A stretch of DNA of 64,000 nt, taken from assembly GCA_900708905.1 (NCBI GenBank), contig CAADRB010000076.1:391205-455204 (forward strand), given 5' to 3'. The DNA comes from Hymenolepis diminuta. Its lineage: Eukaryota > Platyhelminthes > Cestoda > Cyclophyllidea > Hymenolepididae. This document shows, piece by piece, positions 51,201-60,255 of this stretch. A model generated the notes under the pieces. That model saw only the letters and a list, made by a program, of their open reading frames with translations. It was not told the origin of the DNA and did no database searches. A program made the position numbers and the translations under genes. Each line of letters opens with the position of its first letter. Positions within the stretch are counted from its first letter, which is position 1.

Positions 51201-53964
51201 CTCCTCTCCCTCTCTCACCTCGACGTTGTTGCATCCGATTTTTTTACAGTAGGCGCGATGTGTGTATGAGCAGCTTGTGTGTATGCGAAATCGAAAGAAA
51301 TCGCGCGAGCTGGGAAGCGGGTTTGAAATGTCAATTTATGGTCTAAGTAAAGGAAAATGTTGGCTGACTCTTTTAAAATTTCAATTTCAGTTAAGCTCTG
51401 CCGAATAGGTACATAAAGGACAACTGGATTAGATTTTTATAAACAGAATTCACATTTTTAAGCTATATATCATTAACTTTTGTAAGTACATTATTTCAAT
51501 TTATTAATTTTGGTCAGAATAATAAAAATTTAAAAATTATTAACTATCAATTGAAGAAGTCGGATGAATTCAACGATGCATAACATCATAAGAATGCTTC
51601 TTTTTTTAACTTTAAATTATATCATAACGGACATTATATGCATCCAGTATTACTTAAAACGAAATATATTTACTAATATTATACTATTTTTATGGTTTTT
51701 AAATTTCAAAATTCCAAGATGAAGGACTCTTTCCAACCTTCAAATTGACAATGAGCTCTAGACATAGCGTGCATGAACTCACTCAAGGAGCTGGAATGAT
51801 AATTCATAAAATCGGACACTTGGAACATCAGAATATAAATATTAAGTAAAAAGATACAACCTCGCTTTAAAAATCAAACGACCCAACTTTATTATAAATA
51901 CCTTTTTATTACCTCCACTAATTTTAGTCTGTTTTACTGCTCCAGTGTTCGGATGCTTTCCCGCGACAAAAATTTTAAATTTTGTTGCCTTGGATTACAA
52001 GATTATACAGCAACAAACAACTAAACATATTAATAGGACATCGGAAGTCATAAATTTTGAGTTATTTATCCAGGGTCTATTTAAAATTAATGTTCTTATA
52101 TAACCAATACTCGGATGAATTAGGGACTCTCCGTTCCTTTAATATTCTTTCCTTTCATTTAGCCGCTCCCACTTATTACTCATTTGAACAAATGTGTAGT
52201 TCCCCCGATCAAATTTCGTATTCCTTCCTCCTTTCTATCGCAATTAATAATGGTTCCCGAGGTATATCATTTTATAAACTTATCAAAGCACTATTATCCT
52301 GTACAAATAAGACTTCATTTGGCCATTCAAAGTTCCCCTTGAGAGTTCATTAAATCATTAGTGGCGTAGGTGTTCACAAATTTAAATTTAGAAATATTTC
52401 ACCCAAAAAATTAAATAAATTTGATCTTATAATAATAATTTTTTAAATAGTAAATTTTCATTCGGCAGTTTAATCGATAATCTCTCTCTCCCTCTCTGAC
52501 TTCTAGTGAAATTTGAAGAGTAAAAATATTTATTTAAACAACTGCTAAAATAAACCAAATGAATTTGTCGTTATTGAGGGAATTAAATATTATTAATTAT
52601 TTTAAATATAAACTTCATTAATGTACTATTATTTAATTAAAAGGCTCCTATTTAATTTAGTTCCTAAGTGATAAATAAGCACGTATTAAATCACAAGAAT
52701 ATTTAAGATTGTTGTGTCTTTCAATAAACTTGACTTTTCAAGAGGTAAAATTTTGTGCCGAAATGTTTCAAGCAAGTTAAAATTTAATTTTGTATTAATT
52801 CCGAAAATAAACTTGGCGTATTTAATATTATTAGCTCGCAATTAAAATGTTTATTCACTTGTTTATATAAAATGCATTATTATTTAAGCATTATTTTAAA
52901 GCGCTCTCAATTTGCCTAGAATTGGTCCATCTTTCGAAATAATTTCAAATATTTACCTGAATTAACTCCACCTGTCGAAATCCAACATTAAATGACCGAC
53001 TATCGAGTGGATATCCTCCCCATTCATTTCTGAGTTGGATCATCAAAGCGTAGAGTTGGGGTCCACTGTGAACTCCAATGGGCCACCAAGGAACCACAGA
53101 TAAATTTCCATTAAGTGGCAATTCCATCCAAACATTAGTGCCATTCCTTTCAATAAGAACACATCGCTTTTCCCAATTTTTCATAAGTCCACCTCCTAAT
53201 TTGACGATGACACAGACCTTCGAATTTGGATCTCCTCCAAGAATCTCCACAGATACTCCCGCCTTCCATGTGGATCCTTTCAAGGTTGGGTAAAACTGAA
53301 CTCCATCTCCTAACCAGAGTACATTAAATCGAAGTACTGGAGTCTTCCAAAAGCCTTGAATCGGAAAAGCTGGTCCCCAGTCCCATCCAAAAGAGGCTTG
53401 AGTTGTTCTCACAGCGTTGATAAAACACTCTCCGTTGAAAGTACTAGGCCAACATTTAGGTGGTGGGGGATTTGGTGCTAACTTCTGATAGGCTGATTTA
53501 GCCATTTTAGGAGTTGAATTAAACTTCAATTGAAGAAAATTCCAACGATAACGGATAAAAGGTGAGATGGGTACCGAGTAGTGAATGAAGCTATTATTTG
53601 TGCAGATAAGTAGGTGGCGGTTTAGATAAACACAGCAATATGAATCTATTTGGTCCAGTTCAAGAAAAATGGTTTTAGAGGTGTCTTTATAATCCAGAAA
53701 GAAGTAATGAGAATAAGTCCAATTTCCATAACTGAGTGGACGGAGTTTAGTGTCTCCATAGCCAGTTAAGGGGTTAGGGATAAATCTCTTAGTTTGTAGA
53801 ACTGAATAAATATCCGTTCCAAAGGTGGAATTGAGGGTGAAATTGACACTTATATTACTATCAGTAAGACCCCATTTTCCAGTAAGAGGAATGGTATATC
53901 CAATGCAGGGATTAATTAATATTAGAAGGCTGCATAGCCCCGCAAATACATACGAAATTTCCAT
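23301..53964 (-). CDS. MANBA: Beta-mannosidase, GH2, lysosomal (complete five-exon gene)
   Basis: Hydrolyses beta-mannosyl residues at the non-reducing ends of N-glycan breakdown products, in the lysosome. Exons in coding order: 53964-52957, 40754-40432, 33046-32746, 32075-31780 and 24210-23301. All phases close, giving 2838 bases or about 945 residues, against about 880 in mammals. Start: the ATG at 53964 is followed at once by a signal peptide (MEISYVFAGLCSLLILI); an in-frame ATG at 54042 would put 26 residues before it. Seen motifs: SFGWDWGPAFP, VRGSNWIP, MLRVWGGGRYE, IWQDMMFACA, acid/base Glu in IWATNNE (residue about 473), nucleophile Glu in FTSEYG (about 574) and LYWQLNDIW. Both catalytic Glu are kept, so the enzyme is probably active. 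The introns are 12.2, 7.4, 0.67 and 7.6 kb. Confidence 0.93.
24960..25560 (+). repeat. Diverged interspersed repeat, copy 1
   Basis: Shares an ordered series of short blocks with copies 2-4: a GTGCAATTTTTAATTGTGG-like start, a GATTTTTGGATTCATGTT-like middle, CTGGATT...AAGT(T)CTTGT, GTTCAGTGCTTTTTGATCAG, and AAAGGAAAATGATCTTA. All copies point the same way. No protein-coding content was found. The ends are approximate. Confidence 0.6.
28860..29560 (+). repeat. Diverged interspersed repeat, copy 2
   Basis: Contains the same ordered blocks: ACCCGCAACAAGGC, TTTTCCACTGTGGG, TTGATTTTGGATTCGTGTTG, CAACCTGGACTACTAAACAA, GCCAGTGCTTATTGGTCGG, GAATGATCTTAAATGATAT. It also has TTAAAGAATCTATAACTTTT, which recurs in copy 3. 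Spacing is kept relative to copies 1, 3 and 4. Confidence 0.6.
30880..31640 (+). repeat. Diverged interspersed repeat, copy 3
   Basis: Shares GATATCGAGAATAAAGTCAG, AATTTCATAATTTGCCATGG, the tract around TTCTCGTTCAGAATACCCGC and, further on, TTAAAGAATCTATAATTTT with copy 2. Weaker than copies 1, 2 and 4. It carries an insertion-like segment (31250-31470) with an open frame of no known family. Confidence 0.45.
31780..32075 (-). CDS. MANBA: Beta-mannosidase exon 4 (nucleophile exon)
   Basis: Begins after TTAACAG with DPLAGDVHFYSYVDDLWDEC, the counterpart of mammalian GDVHFYDYVSDCW. It includes PVTRFTSEYGIMSLPG with the GH2 nucleophile Glu. It ends at a GTAAGA donor with two bases of a codon. 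MLHRLHKKDG matches the mammalian ALHRQHLINGN region. Confidence 0.94.
32746..33046 (-). CDS. MANBA: Beta-mannosidase exon 3 (acid/base exon)
   Basis: Begins after CTTCTAG. It encodes PDSVETEIRQQVRRLHHHPA and IVIWATNNEVEVAAAQSWYG, which holds the predicted acid/base Glu (mammalian IIWSGNNENE). It continues to VLLSSPGNGDASKDPYG and ends at CAG/GTACTT on a complete codon. The second Asn/Glu of NNENE reads Val/Glu here; the catalytic NNE is intact. Confidence 0.93.
36424..36569. other. Assembly gap (146 N)
   Basis: Run of N in intronic sequence. Open frames crossing it are artefacts of translating N. Confidence 1.
36900..37620 (+). repeat. Diverged interspersed repeat, copy 4
   Basis: Shares TTACCCACAGTAGTAT, AATTGTGCAACTTTTAACTG, the TCGATTTTTGAACTCGGGTT block, CTCCTGGATTGAAGTAAATG and GTTCAGTGCTTATTCTAATC with copies 1 and 2, in the same order and orientation. 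It is separated from the others by coding exons 3 and 4. Confidence 0.6.
37660..37830 (+). promoter_or_regulatory. TATA-containing stretch, possible LTR or promoter remnant
   Basis: ATTGG (reverse CCAAT, about 37717) lies about 25 bases upstream of GGTATAAAATG (about 37740). They sit in a block that is less AT-rich than its surroundings. It lies within a beta-mannosidase intron but reads antisense to that gene. No matching second LTR was found nearby. Confidence 0.25.
40432..40754 (-). CDS. MANBA: Beta-mannosidase exon 2
   Basis: Begins after CAAAATAG with EDVKVNNQSHGKTFFFRING. It continues VPIFVRGSNWIPSTFFPP, AGIQMLRVWGGGRYEDRRFY, LASQIGIMIWQDMMFACAMY and KKPADGE, ending two bases into a Glu codon at a GTAAGT donor. 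These are the hallmark N-terminal barrel motifs of animal beta-mannosidases. Confidence 0.94.
41465..43194 (-). mobile_element. Decayed Ty3/Gypsy-type retrotransposon: gag remnant joined to integrase remnant
   Basis: Read on the minus strand. 43194-42534 carries gag-like pieces across shifting frames (for example YDFAGVLNFHCEKF, GTLTEEQFRCLI then a stop). It is followed closely by an integrase zinc-binding region (YRRHDNLSVVNACLMF, LQQFHSSHSGASRIKS, about 42520-42350) with an in-frame stop. Parts of the integrase core include HPQSNGQTEQFVDTL (about 41990-41950). The end near 41690 resembles the gypsy pol C-terminus (YEMDVDGQTWV). No reverse transcriptase or RNase H lies between. Many frameshifts and stops show it is inactive. 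Orientation is the same as the host gene. Confidence 0.75.
46150..46187. repeat. TG/TA microsatellite
   Basis: GTGTGTG passing into (TA)n with TATG interruptions, about 38 bases, in beta-mannosidase intron 1. Confidence 0.9.
50768..50808. repeat. GA-rich simple sequence
   Basis: GAGGGAGAGAG-type run of about 40 bases next to the GC-rich block that follows. A second GA/GGA tract lies near 51105-51160. Confidence 0.85.
50880..51320. promoter_or_regulatory. GC-rich, CG-dinucleotide-bearing promoter-like block in beta-mannosidase intron 1
   Basis: This block departs sharply from the AT-rich intron. It has TGATTGG (reverse CCAAT), ACGCACGCACGCGCATCACG with a CACGTG E-box, CAGCTG boxes and purine/pyrimidine-rich arms. 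No TATA box or coding exon is evident. It could be an alternative promoter, an enhancer, or a promoter of an unseen RNA on either strand. Confidence 0.35.
52957..53964 (-). CDS. MANBA: Beta-mannosidase exon 1 (signal peptide and N-terminal sandwich domains)
   Basis: 336 codons ending CAG/GTAAAT on a complete codon. A signal peptide is followed by IPLTGKWGLTDSNISVNFTL, several N-glycosylation sequons, QIDSYCCVYLN, and SFGWDWGPAFPIQGFWKTP (mammalian SFGWDWGPSFPTQGIW). PWWPIGVHSGPQLYAL and GFRQVELIQ close the exon. An upstream in-frame ATG at 54042 exists but would place 26 residues before the signal peptide; the inner ATG is preferred. Confidence 0.92.
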
Positions 53965-54042
53965 TGTGCAAATAATCTTCAGGTGAATCAAAGTTGTGTT
54001 AAATACAACGTAAACACAAAATGACGAGCCTCGGCAGTTCAT

Positions 54043-55122
54043 TGGTTGTCATACATACTGATGCACCAGTACCGTTCTCTTAGTTCTATTTAAATGGGTA
54101 ACAAATGTGCCTAACTTCTTACCCCAATTTTCCGAAAATCGTAAAACAGAAGAATAACTGAGTACATCAGTTGCGTAATTAATGGGAATGAACTGCGCTC
54201 TGCGTTACAATAAAATGGTAACTGGTAGCTGACATCGACTGAGTTTAGTAAGTATAATAGACAGAGTAGAAACCAAATTTAGTACACAGTTAGTGTCGAG
54301 GAAAAAAGGGTTACTGTTAACTGATTGATCTAGATTACGAATATGATAATATAGTTTATCTTTTCTAAGGCCAATAGAGCCGCTGGATAAGACATTAATA
54401 CGCACTATTAATGCAAAGTGGGACAACTCAGACATGATTCTGCTCTCAGTGTACTTAAGGGAAATGTCAATACATATCTTTTCAATCACATAGATTCGAA
54501 ACCCATGATCAGGATAATCGATTTTGATCGAGTTTCTGATTAGGGAAAACAACAAAGAGTAACAAATTATCTGATTTTCAGATAAGTATTCGGGGGCATA
54601 TAATGTTAACATGGGTTCAATAATTTAAACTGAAATATAAGAAGTTAATCTGTACCAGAAAGTTGAATGACTCCTGAGCCCGTTTAATCTTGAGTAAATG
54701 GGCAGTATCGCGAAGTTTTCCTCTTGAGAAAATTGAATTAATGCTATATTAGTCCTCTCAGACCATTTACAGAAAATTTAATTGTTAAGCCAAGTTTCCT
54801 CACTTACAGTTCTTAATAAGTATTATTTCATCTTAAAAAAACTTTCTCGTAATAAGTTGAAGCTGGTCAAAGACCTAGGCAAAATCATTGTTCATTATAA
54901 CTTGAGGTGTAAGGCGATTAAAGTTTATGGCTAGATTTACACCTAGCTTAATTTATTTGTCTAGTTAAGCGTCCAAATATTAACGTTCAACGTCACATTC
55001 AGTCTATTTAGATTGTAAAGCCATGGCTACTTAAATTAATTCAGTAGCAAGAATGCATCAAGAAAGATTTATTACGTCAAAATAGGATTTAGAAGACATA
55101 ATATGTGATGAAAATGCACCGA
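54043..55122 (-). other. Intergenic: beta-mannosidase 5' flank and SLC35A 3' flank
   Basis: Separates two genes read in the same direction by about 1.1 kb. Contains the putative beta-mannosidase promoter (no clear TATA recognised) and, near 55068, the SLC35A poly(A) signal. The open frame at 54205-54612 shows no domain and is not called as a gene. Confidence 0.6.
55068..55073 (-). terminator. Poly(A) signal of the SLC35A gene (AATAAA on minus strand)
   Basis: TTTATT on the plus strand, about 50 bases after the stop codon, giving a short 3' UTR. Confidence 0.6.
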
Positions 55123-56348
55123 TTATACGGCCTTTTTTGGCCCCACTTTGTAAGGGAAAGCTGAATAGAGAACAACAGCGGTGACCACACAAGTCGTCCC
55201 AAATAAGAAGGTCCATGAAAGTCTGGCGTTGAAAAAAAACACGGATATAATACAGGTGATAATTATTGAAATTGAACAAGCGAATCCCTAAAAAGGAATC
55301 GAAATGAATTTTAAAATCCGCACTCAAATTTCAGTTTGATCGTACTTCATTTGATCACAATTAACCAATCATATGCACCCACGCTGAATATGAAAGTGTT
55401 ACATTGACTTAAGGAAAAATAATTGTAACTTTTAAAAATGGTACTTTATTTTGCATAAATACAATCGGCAAATACCTTTAAGATATTGTCCGTATGCTTG
55501 ACGACCAGAGCAACGATGATACCACCAATAGATTGCAGTGCAATGGTTGTCCAGACGAGCCAATCAAACCCATAGAAAAATCCCTTTTCTACTACTTCTT
55601 CCCGTTCGCCTAACATTTGCCCCACTGTAGCAATGAAAATCGAAGCCATCGAGAGCTCGAAATTTCTGACCCAGAGCGATTTGGGAGAATTTTTGAGAAT
55701 CTAGTAGGGATATGTAAATCTATAATTGTGTGGATTACTTTTTCGAAATAAACTGCAGAGAATCCGGAAAGCAAAGAGGCAAAAATGACGGCTGCTAGGC
55801 CAATCATACTTGGAGAACTAGTTGAGGTAAAACTGGAAGAATTTTCAGATTGTTCCTGCAACTGAACCGCAGCAACCCCGACAAATAATACTACCTGAGA
55901 TATCCATTGTACGGTGGACAACTGTCGATTCAAAAATAGCACTGAAAATATCGTCGTTGTAAATAGTTTTAGTTGATAGGTGACCTGGAAATGCAAAGCA
56001 TCAGAGTGAATAATTCTGACAAACCTGAAAGATTGCTGCATCTAGGTAACTAAGCGCGAAAAGCAGAACACTGTTTTGTATAACGTAAATAAAAGCGGGA
56101 ATACAGGTTCGAAAGAAATCAACAGGATCATAATAAATACCAGATAATGCGTGTTTTGGACTTTTCTCTTGTAAAAGCATAAAAGAAGATATCAAAAATT
56201 TTATAATCTCGCTTAATATAACGACGGAAGAGGTGAAATATTTGAGACGATATTCTGCACGGGAATAGCGCATTGCAAGTGTGTGAAATACATTCTGAAA
56301 GGATAGTAATATGAGATATGTAACTTTATCCCATTTCAATCCCAACAT
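55123..56348 (-). CDS. SLC35A: Nucleotide-sugar transporter, SLC35A family
   Basis: Golgi multi-pass antiporter that brings nucleotide sugars into the lumen in exchange for UMP/CMP. Exons in coding order: 56348-56025, 55984-55739, 55700-55476 and 55287-55123, with introns of 40, 38 and 188 bp; all phases are 0. The product is 319 residues, usual for the family. The ATG at 56348 is the first after an in-frame upstream TAA. Motifs: FHTLAMRYSR, ALSYLDAAIFQVTYQLK, SVLFLNRQLSTVQW, SGFSAVYFEKILK, SLWVRNFELSM, EKGFFYGF and VVKHTDNILKGFA (the KxxDNxxKxF signature). It mixes features of SLC35A1, A2 and A3, so the substrate (CMP-sialic acid, UDP-Gal or UDP-GlcNAc) is not decided. UDP-Gal or UDP-GlcNAc seem likelier for a flatworm. 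Confidence 0.93.
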
Positions 56349-57886
56349 CTCCACGGCTTATGCTACCGTGGGGGTAGTCAGATTGTGCTGAGACCTTGAA
56401 CGTTCCTTAAAGTTTTTAACTAGATGAATGATTTATAAAAATAAATTGCTGTCATAAATATATTAAATGAATTTTAATAAATAAAGAATTCTAAGTTTTC
56501 GATTTCATGTTTTAAAAGAGATTGCAATTATAACGTTATATTTCATATTTATTACTTATTATTAGAAGTTCGCCATTTCAAAATTTACAATCTATTAGTT
56601 CCAGACTTTATATATGAGGAATTTTCGACGATACCAAAAGTATCTCAAGTCAACCATTTGCAGCTTAATAATGTCGCCTTCGTCCTTCGCAGAATTAGAC
56701 CTTATGAAATATGTACTGTTGAAGTGCATTTCATATATATTCATTTCACAGGAATGATATATTCTTAGAGTCCACTTCAGCAGTTAGTCAAAATCATTGG
56801 AAATGGAACATCACAATATATAAATGTCTAAATTTGACTATTTGCCTCTATAGAAACCGAAAGACTGATAAGGAAGCCAAGTTGCCTCCCTTTGCGAAAC
56901 AACTTTTACCAATTCAGATAACTTCAGATAGCATTTGATGTGAGATTTGGGACAATTGCGCTTCGATCAAAGTGATACGAAGTTGCAAGTGGCAACAAAG
57001 AAAATTTAATGAATCTTAGCTACACAAAAAGATGAAATGATCATGACATGTCGCTGTGATATGTAATCCGTAAAGTGTTGTAGTTTCTTTTATAATTAAT
57101 TGACATAAATTGTAAATCATCAAAAAATGTATTATACACCAAATCTAACGGTTATTATGGTAGCATTAAAAGTATGAAAATAAATAGTTGTGTTCTTCTG
57201 CGATCACATATTTGCGATTAGGTCAATATTGGTATAAAATCTACCTATTAACGTGTCGATTAGTGATGAAATAATAACTGATTTGATTTAATACTTTGTT
57301 ATTTTCGATGCAGCGGGATAGGATTGCAAGTACCCGTATTATAATTGATAATATCATTATGTCAAATAGTTTGCATTGGATATTTAATTTTTTGTGTTCT
57401 CTACCGTAAAATTGTAGCTGAGTTATAAGAAAATATTCAAAATATTACAGGAGAGCATGTATATCCAAATTGCATCGAATTTGAATTTTTAGACATTATT
57501 ATGGCTTTTTCCAGACTTCGGGTAGATGGTTACACATATTTGGATGTTATTTTTGCGAAATACAATATGATTACGTGTCAGAAGATATTTGAAGTGTTGA
57601 TCGAAATAATTTGTGACAAATGGGAATGTTCTTGATTTTTTAATATGATTTATATCATTTGATAATAGCATTATCTTCGGTGTGTATCTCTAAATTTCCG
57701 ATGTTTTAATTTGTTTGAAAATTTTTATTAAATTATAATAATTATAATAAATTCTTCTAAATGCGCGTTTTATTTACGATATTTGCAACATATTTATATT
57801 TTTACCGAAAGGTTCGTCCACTTGCCTTTAACTTACTGATAAACATTCACATTTCTGAATATCGTCTTCTGATAGTGCGCACGAAA
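56349..57886. other. Divergent intergenic region between SLC35A and 14-3-3
   Basis: About 1.5 kb separating two genes that face away from each other, so both promoters should lie here. It is AT-rich. No clear TATA/CCAAT arrangement, RNA gene or coding exon was recognised. Confidence 0.55.
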
Positions 57887-58684
57887 ATGGCAACACATGA
57901 AGAACTTCTATATAAAATATGGTTATCTGAGCAAATTGAACGTTTTGAGGGTAACTGAGTGGTATTATTTGTTATTCCCTTTAGATATGGTGAATTATAT
58001 AGAATCTTATCTAATTAAGGGTGGCAAATTGCCGCCGGGGTATCGCCACCAACTTTCTGGCGCATTTTGCAAATTCGTTGCACCAAAACGCTATGCTCTG
58101 GAAAAGATTAATCTGGCTTTAAAAGTATCAGATGAAGATAATTGTCCTGAACATATGAATATATTGCATTATAAGAGAGTTCTTGAAGAAGAAATTTGCC
58201 ATGTTTCAAATCGATGCATAAAATTAATTAATAACTGCATGAAGGATGATGATGAAGCAGAAATGAAAGCCTTGTATCATTGTGTGTAAGTTGAGCTTTG
58301 ATTGTCACCCTTTTGATCTTCAGAAAAGCTGATAGCTATAGATATCTTTGTGAATGTGAAACTGGTGGTAAAATAAATGACTTTATTAAAAATGCCCTCG
58401 AAGAGTATAAAAAGGCATCTGAAATAGCAACTGGGAATTTGAGTCCTACTAATGCAATCAGACTGGGAATCGCCATTAATATGTGCATTTTCTACCTTTA
58501 TATCGCCAATAACACCCAAGAGGCCTATGGAATTGTTAAATCAGCCATTAGAGATGCCGAGGCAGAAATAGCCAATTCACAAGAAACAGAACTTGATGAA
58601 TTAGTAAAAAGCTGTCTAATTCAGCTTAGAGACTGCAAATACTCCATCCGGAGACAGTTTTTGCCATCTGGTAATGCGGAATAA
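57887..58684 (+). CDS. Divergent 14-3-3 protein
   Basis: Phosphoserine/threonine-binding adaptor family, cytosolic dimer. Exons 57887-57950, 57985-58285 and 58324-58684, with introns of 34 and 38 bp; all phases close to 241 residues, typical length. It opens MATHEELLYKIWLSEQIERF-EDM, the N-terminal dimer helix. Groove residues by alignment to human zeta: Lys49 is Cys50, Arg56 is Arg57, Lys120 is Cys121, Arg127-Tyr128 are Arg128-Tyr129 (SYRYL), Asn173 is Asn174 (RLGIAINM). The C-terminal RDN is RDC, and the conserved Trp residues are missing. So part of the phosphate pocket is changed while Arg57, Arg128 and Tyr129 remain. Probably a fast-evolving lineage paralogue; binding may be weakened or altered. 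Confidence 0.9.
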
Positions 58685-58762
58685 GTGAACTAATACGAAT
58701 AACAAAACAGTAACATGAATGTGTAACATTTTCTCTTTATGATATGTAACAATTTGAAAAAC

Positions 58763-58768
58763 AATAAA
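58763..58768 (+). terminator. Poly(A) signal of the 14-3-3 gene (AATAAA)
   Basis: AATAAA about 80 bases after the stop codon, in a short 3' UTR. Confidence 0.65.
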
Positions 58769-59546
58769 ACTTTAGGGGTAATAATCATGTTATTACTGTC
58801 TAGTTACTATTTTTCTAAACTGGCTTATAATGAATGGACTGATGTCATTTTCATGATTTTAGAGTATATATTATAGTATAAGGTAAACTGCGCTAAGTTT
58901 AACAGATTTGTTTACTATCAAGTTTACTTGAACAAAATGGAAAATTTTACCTGTTTATTTCGTCAAAACGTAATAAATTGAGAAGTTTATTCTCTCTTCT
59001 TTTTCTCTGGAAGCTCACTATTTAAAGATATTTTATCTCTAAAAGGACAATGGGAAAATATAATTGTATAGCGACCAGAATTTCGAAATATCGGAGCTCC
59101 TCATTTTCCTTATTCAAAATCACTTTTATTCATAATTTTAATAGATGTTTTTTTTAATACTATCATATCATTTTCTCCGTTCTGCCCTGTTTCGGACTAC
59201 TTCTAGCTTATCCAGCAACGCCAGTGGTTATGTAGCATAAGTCTTCTCCGGTACCATGCCGCCGCAGCGTGTTATTCTAATTTTATTCCGTATCCTGTAA
59301 TATTATATATTGGTCCAAATTATTGAAAAATACTTCATTATTTATTGTTAGTATTAAGATACGGTTTGGATTGGGTGATATAGGGCGTTATTTTTTCAAA
59401 ATTACATTTAACAAATTGATAAATAAATTAAATATGGCGATTTCTTGCTTGAGGATTCGATTGGTGCAGGATACTTGAAGAGTCACTTCTGATTAGAAAC
59501 TAGTTTACACAGCTATTGAAGGACGTCTGCACTAGTTGCCGGCTAT

Positions 59547-60255
59547 TCATATTATTGTTAGGTTATTATTTATTGAAGAATGCGCCCCGTCAGTCGATGA
59601 ATGATGGGTCATTTTCAGGTTGAACACTTGTGGTTCGCAGTTCCACACCGGATTTGAATCTGCAACAAGACTTCCTAAGACCAGTATTAAAAATGAGGAA
59701 TCTGAATTAGTCTTCTTTAAGAGAATCAAATCAGAAGCCGGTTAACGATATCCACATAATGGTGAACATCTTCATCTTCACTCATGGCCACATTGAAGCA
59801 CTTATAACGTCTGTTGAAGAGAGAACTGTTCTCATCAACAACCGAATCAACTTACTATTCGTCTTCCTATAAGTTAGGTCGACAGGATCTATCGGATGAA
59901 GAGAGGTTAAGTGTGGATTGTGGTTGCACCCGTTAAATTTACGAAGCAACATGTTAGTTCGAATGGGGTTGGGGAGATTTGCCATGCTGTTTTTTTAAAT
60001 ATCTCAGTATTCAGCTAACCACGTTGCAAAACTTTCATCTATAGGAGAATTATGATGAAATGCACCTACGTTTTTCACTAAGTCTGCATGCTCCTTCGTC
60101 GGCGTTGAGAAATTCATCTGGTTGAAGGTGTTTCTCACGATTGAAGAGATTTGAACTTCCATATCCGCATAGTTTAAAGACTGTATCGCCATTATGTTAT
60201 GATCTGGTCTTCTTCTTCTGCTAAGCACCTCTATATTTAAAAAATGGTTTGACAA
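59547..60255 (-). pseudogene. Decayed retrotransposon gag fragment (Ty3/Gypsy-like)
   Basis: Read on the minus strand across several frames. PIDESFATWLAEY begins like the gag segment containing FxxWxxxYEDIF. After a frame break come NMLLRKFNGCNHNPHLTSLH, DLTYRKTNSKLIRLL, then RRYKCFNVAMSEDEDVHHYV and DIVNRLL, then FLILVLGSLVADSN. This order is that of a flatworm gypsy gag core (LLLRKL..., RYxCxK..., FIxVxGL). At least three frameshifts or stops break it, so it is not functional. No pol was found next to it. Confidence 0.6.

Larger units (their letters stand above)
40755..52956 (-). other. Beta-mannosidase intron 1 (12.2 kb)
   Basis: Very AT-rich. It contains a decayed Ty3/Gypsy fragment (41465-43194), a TA microsatellite (46150-46187), a GA-rich tract (about 50768-50808) and a GC-rich, CG-dinucleotide-bearing block (about 50880-51320). 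A GGTATATATAAG box occurs near 49441. No intact gene was seen. Confidence 0.65.

Noticed and set aside
54205..54612. 135-residue open frame on the minus strand between beta-mannosidase and SLC35A
   Set aside because: No recognisable family, AT-driven composition, and no supporting signals.
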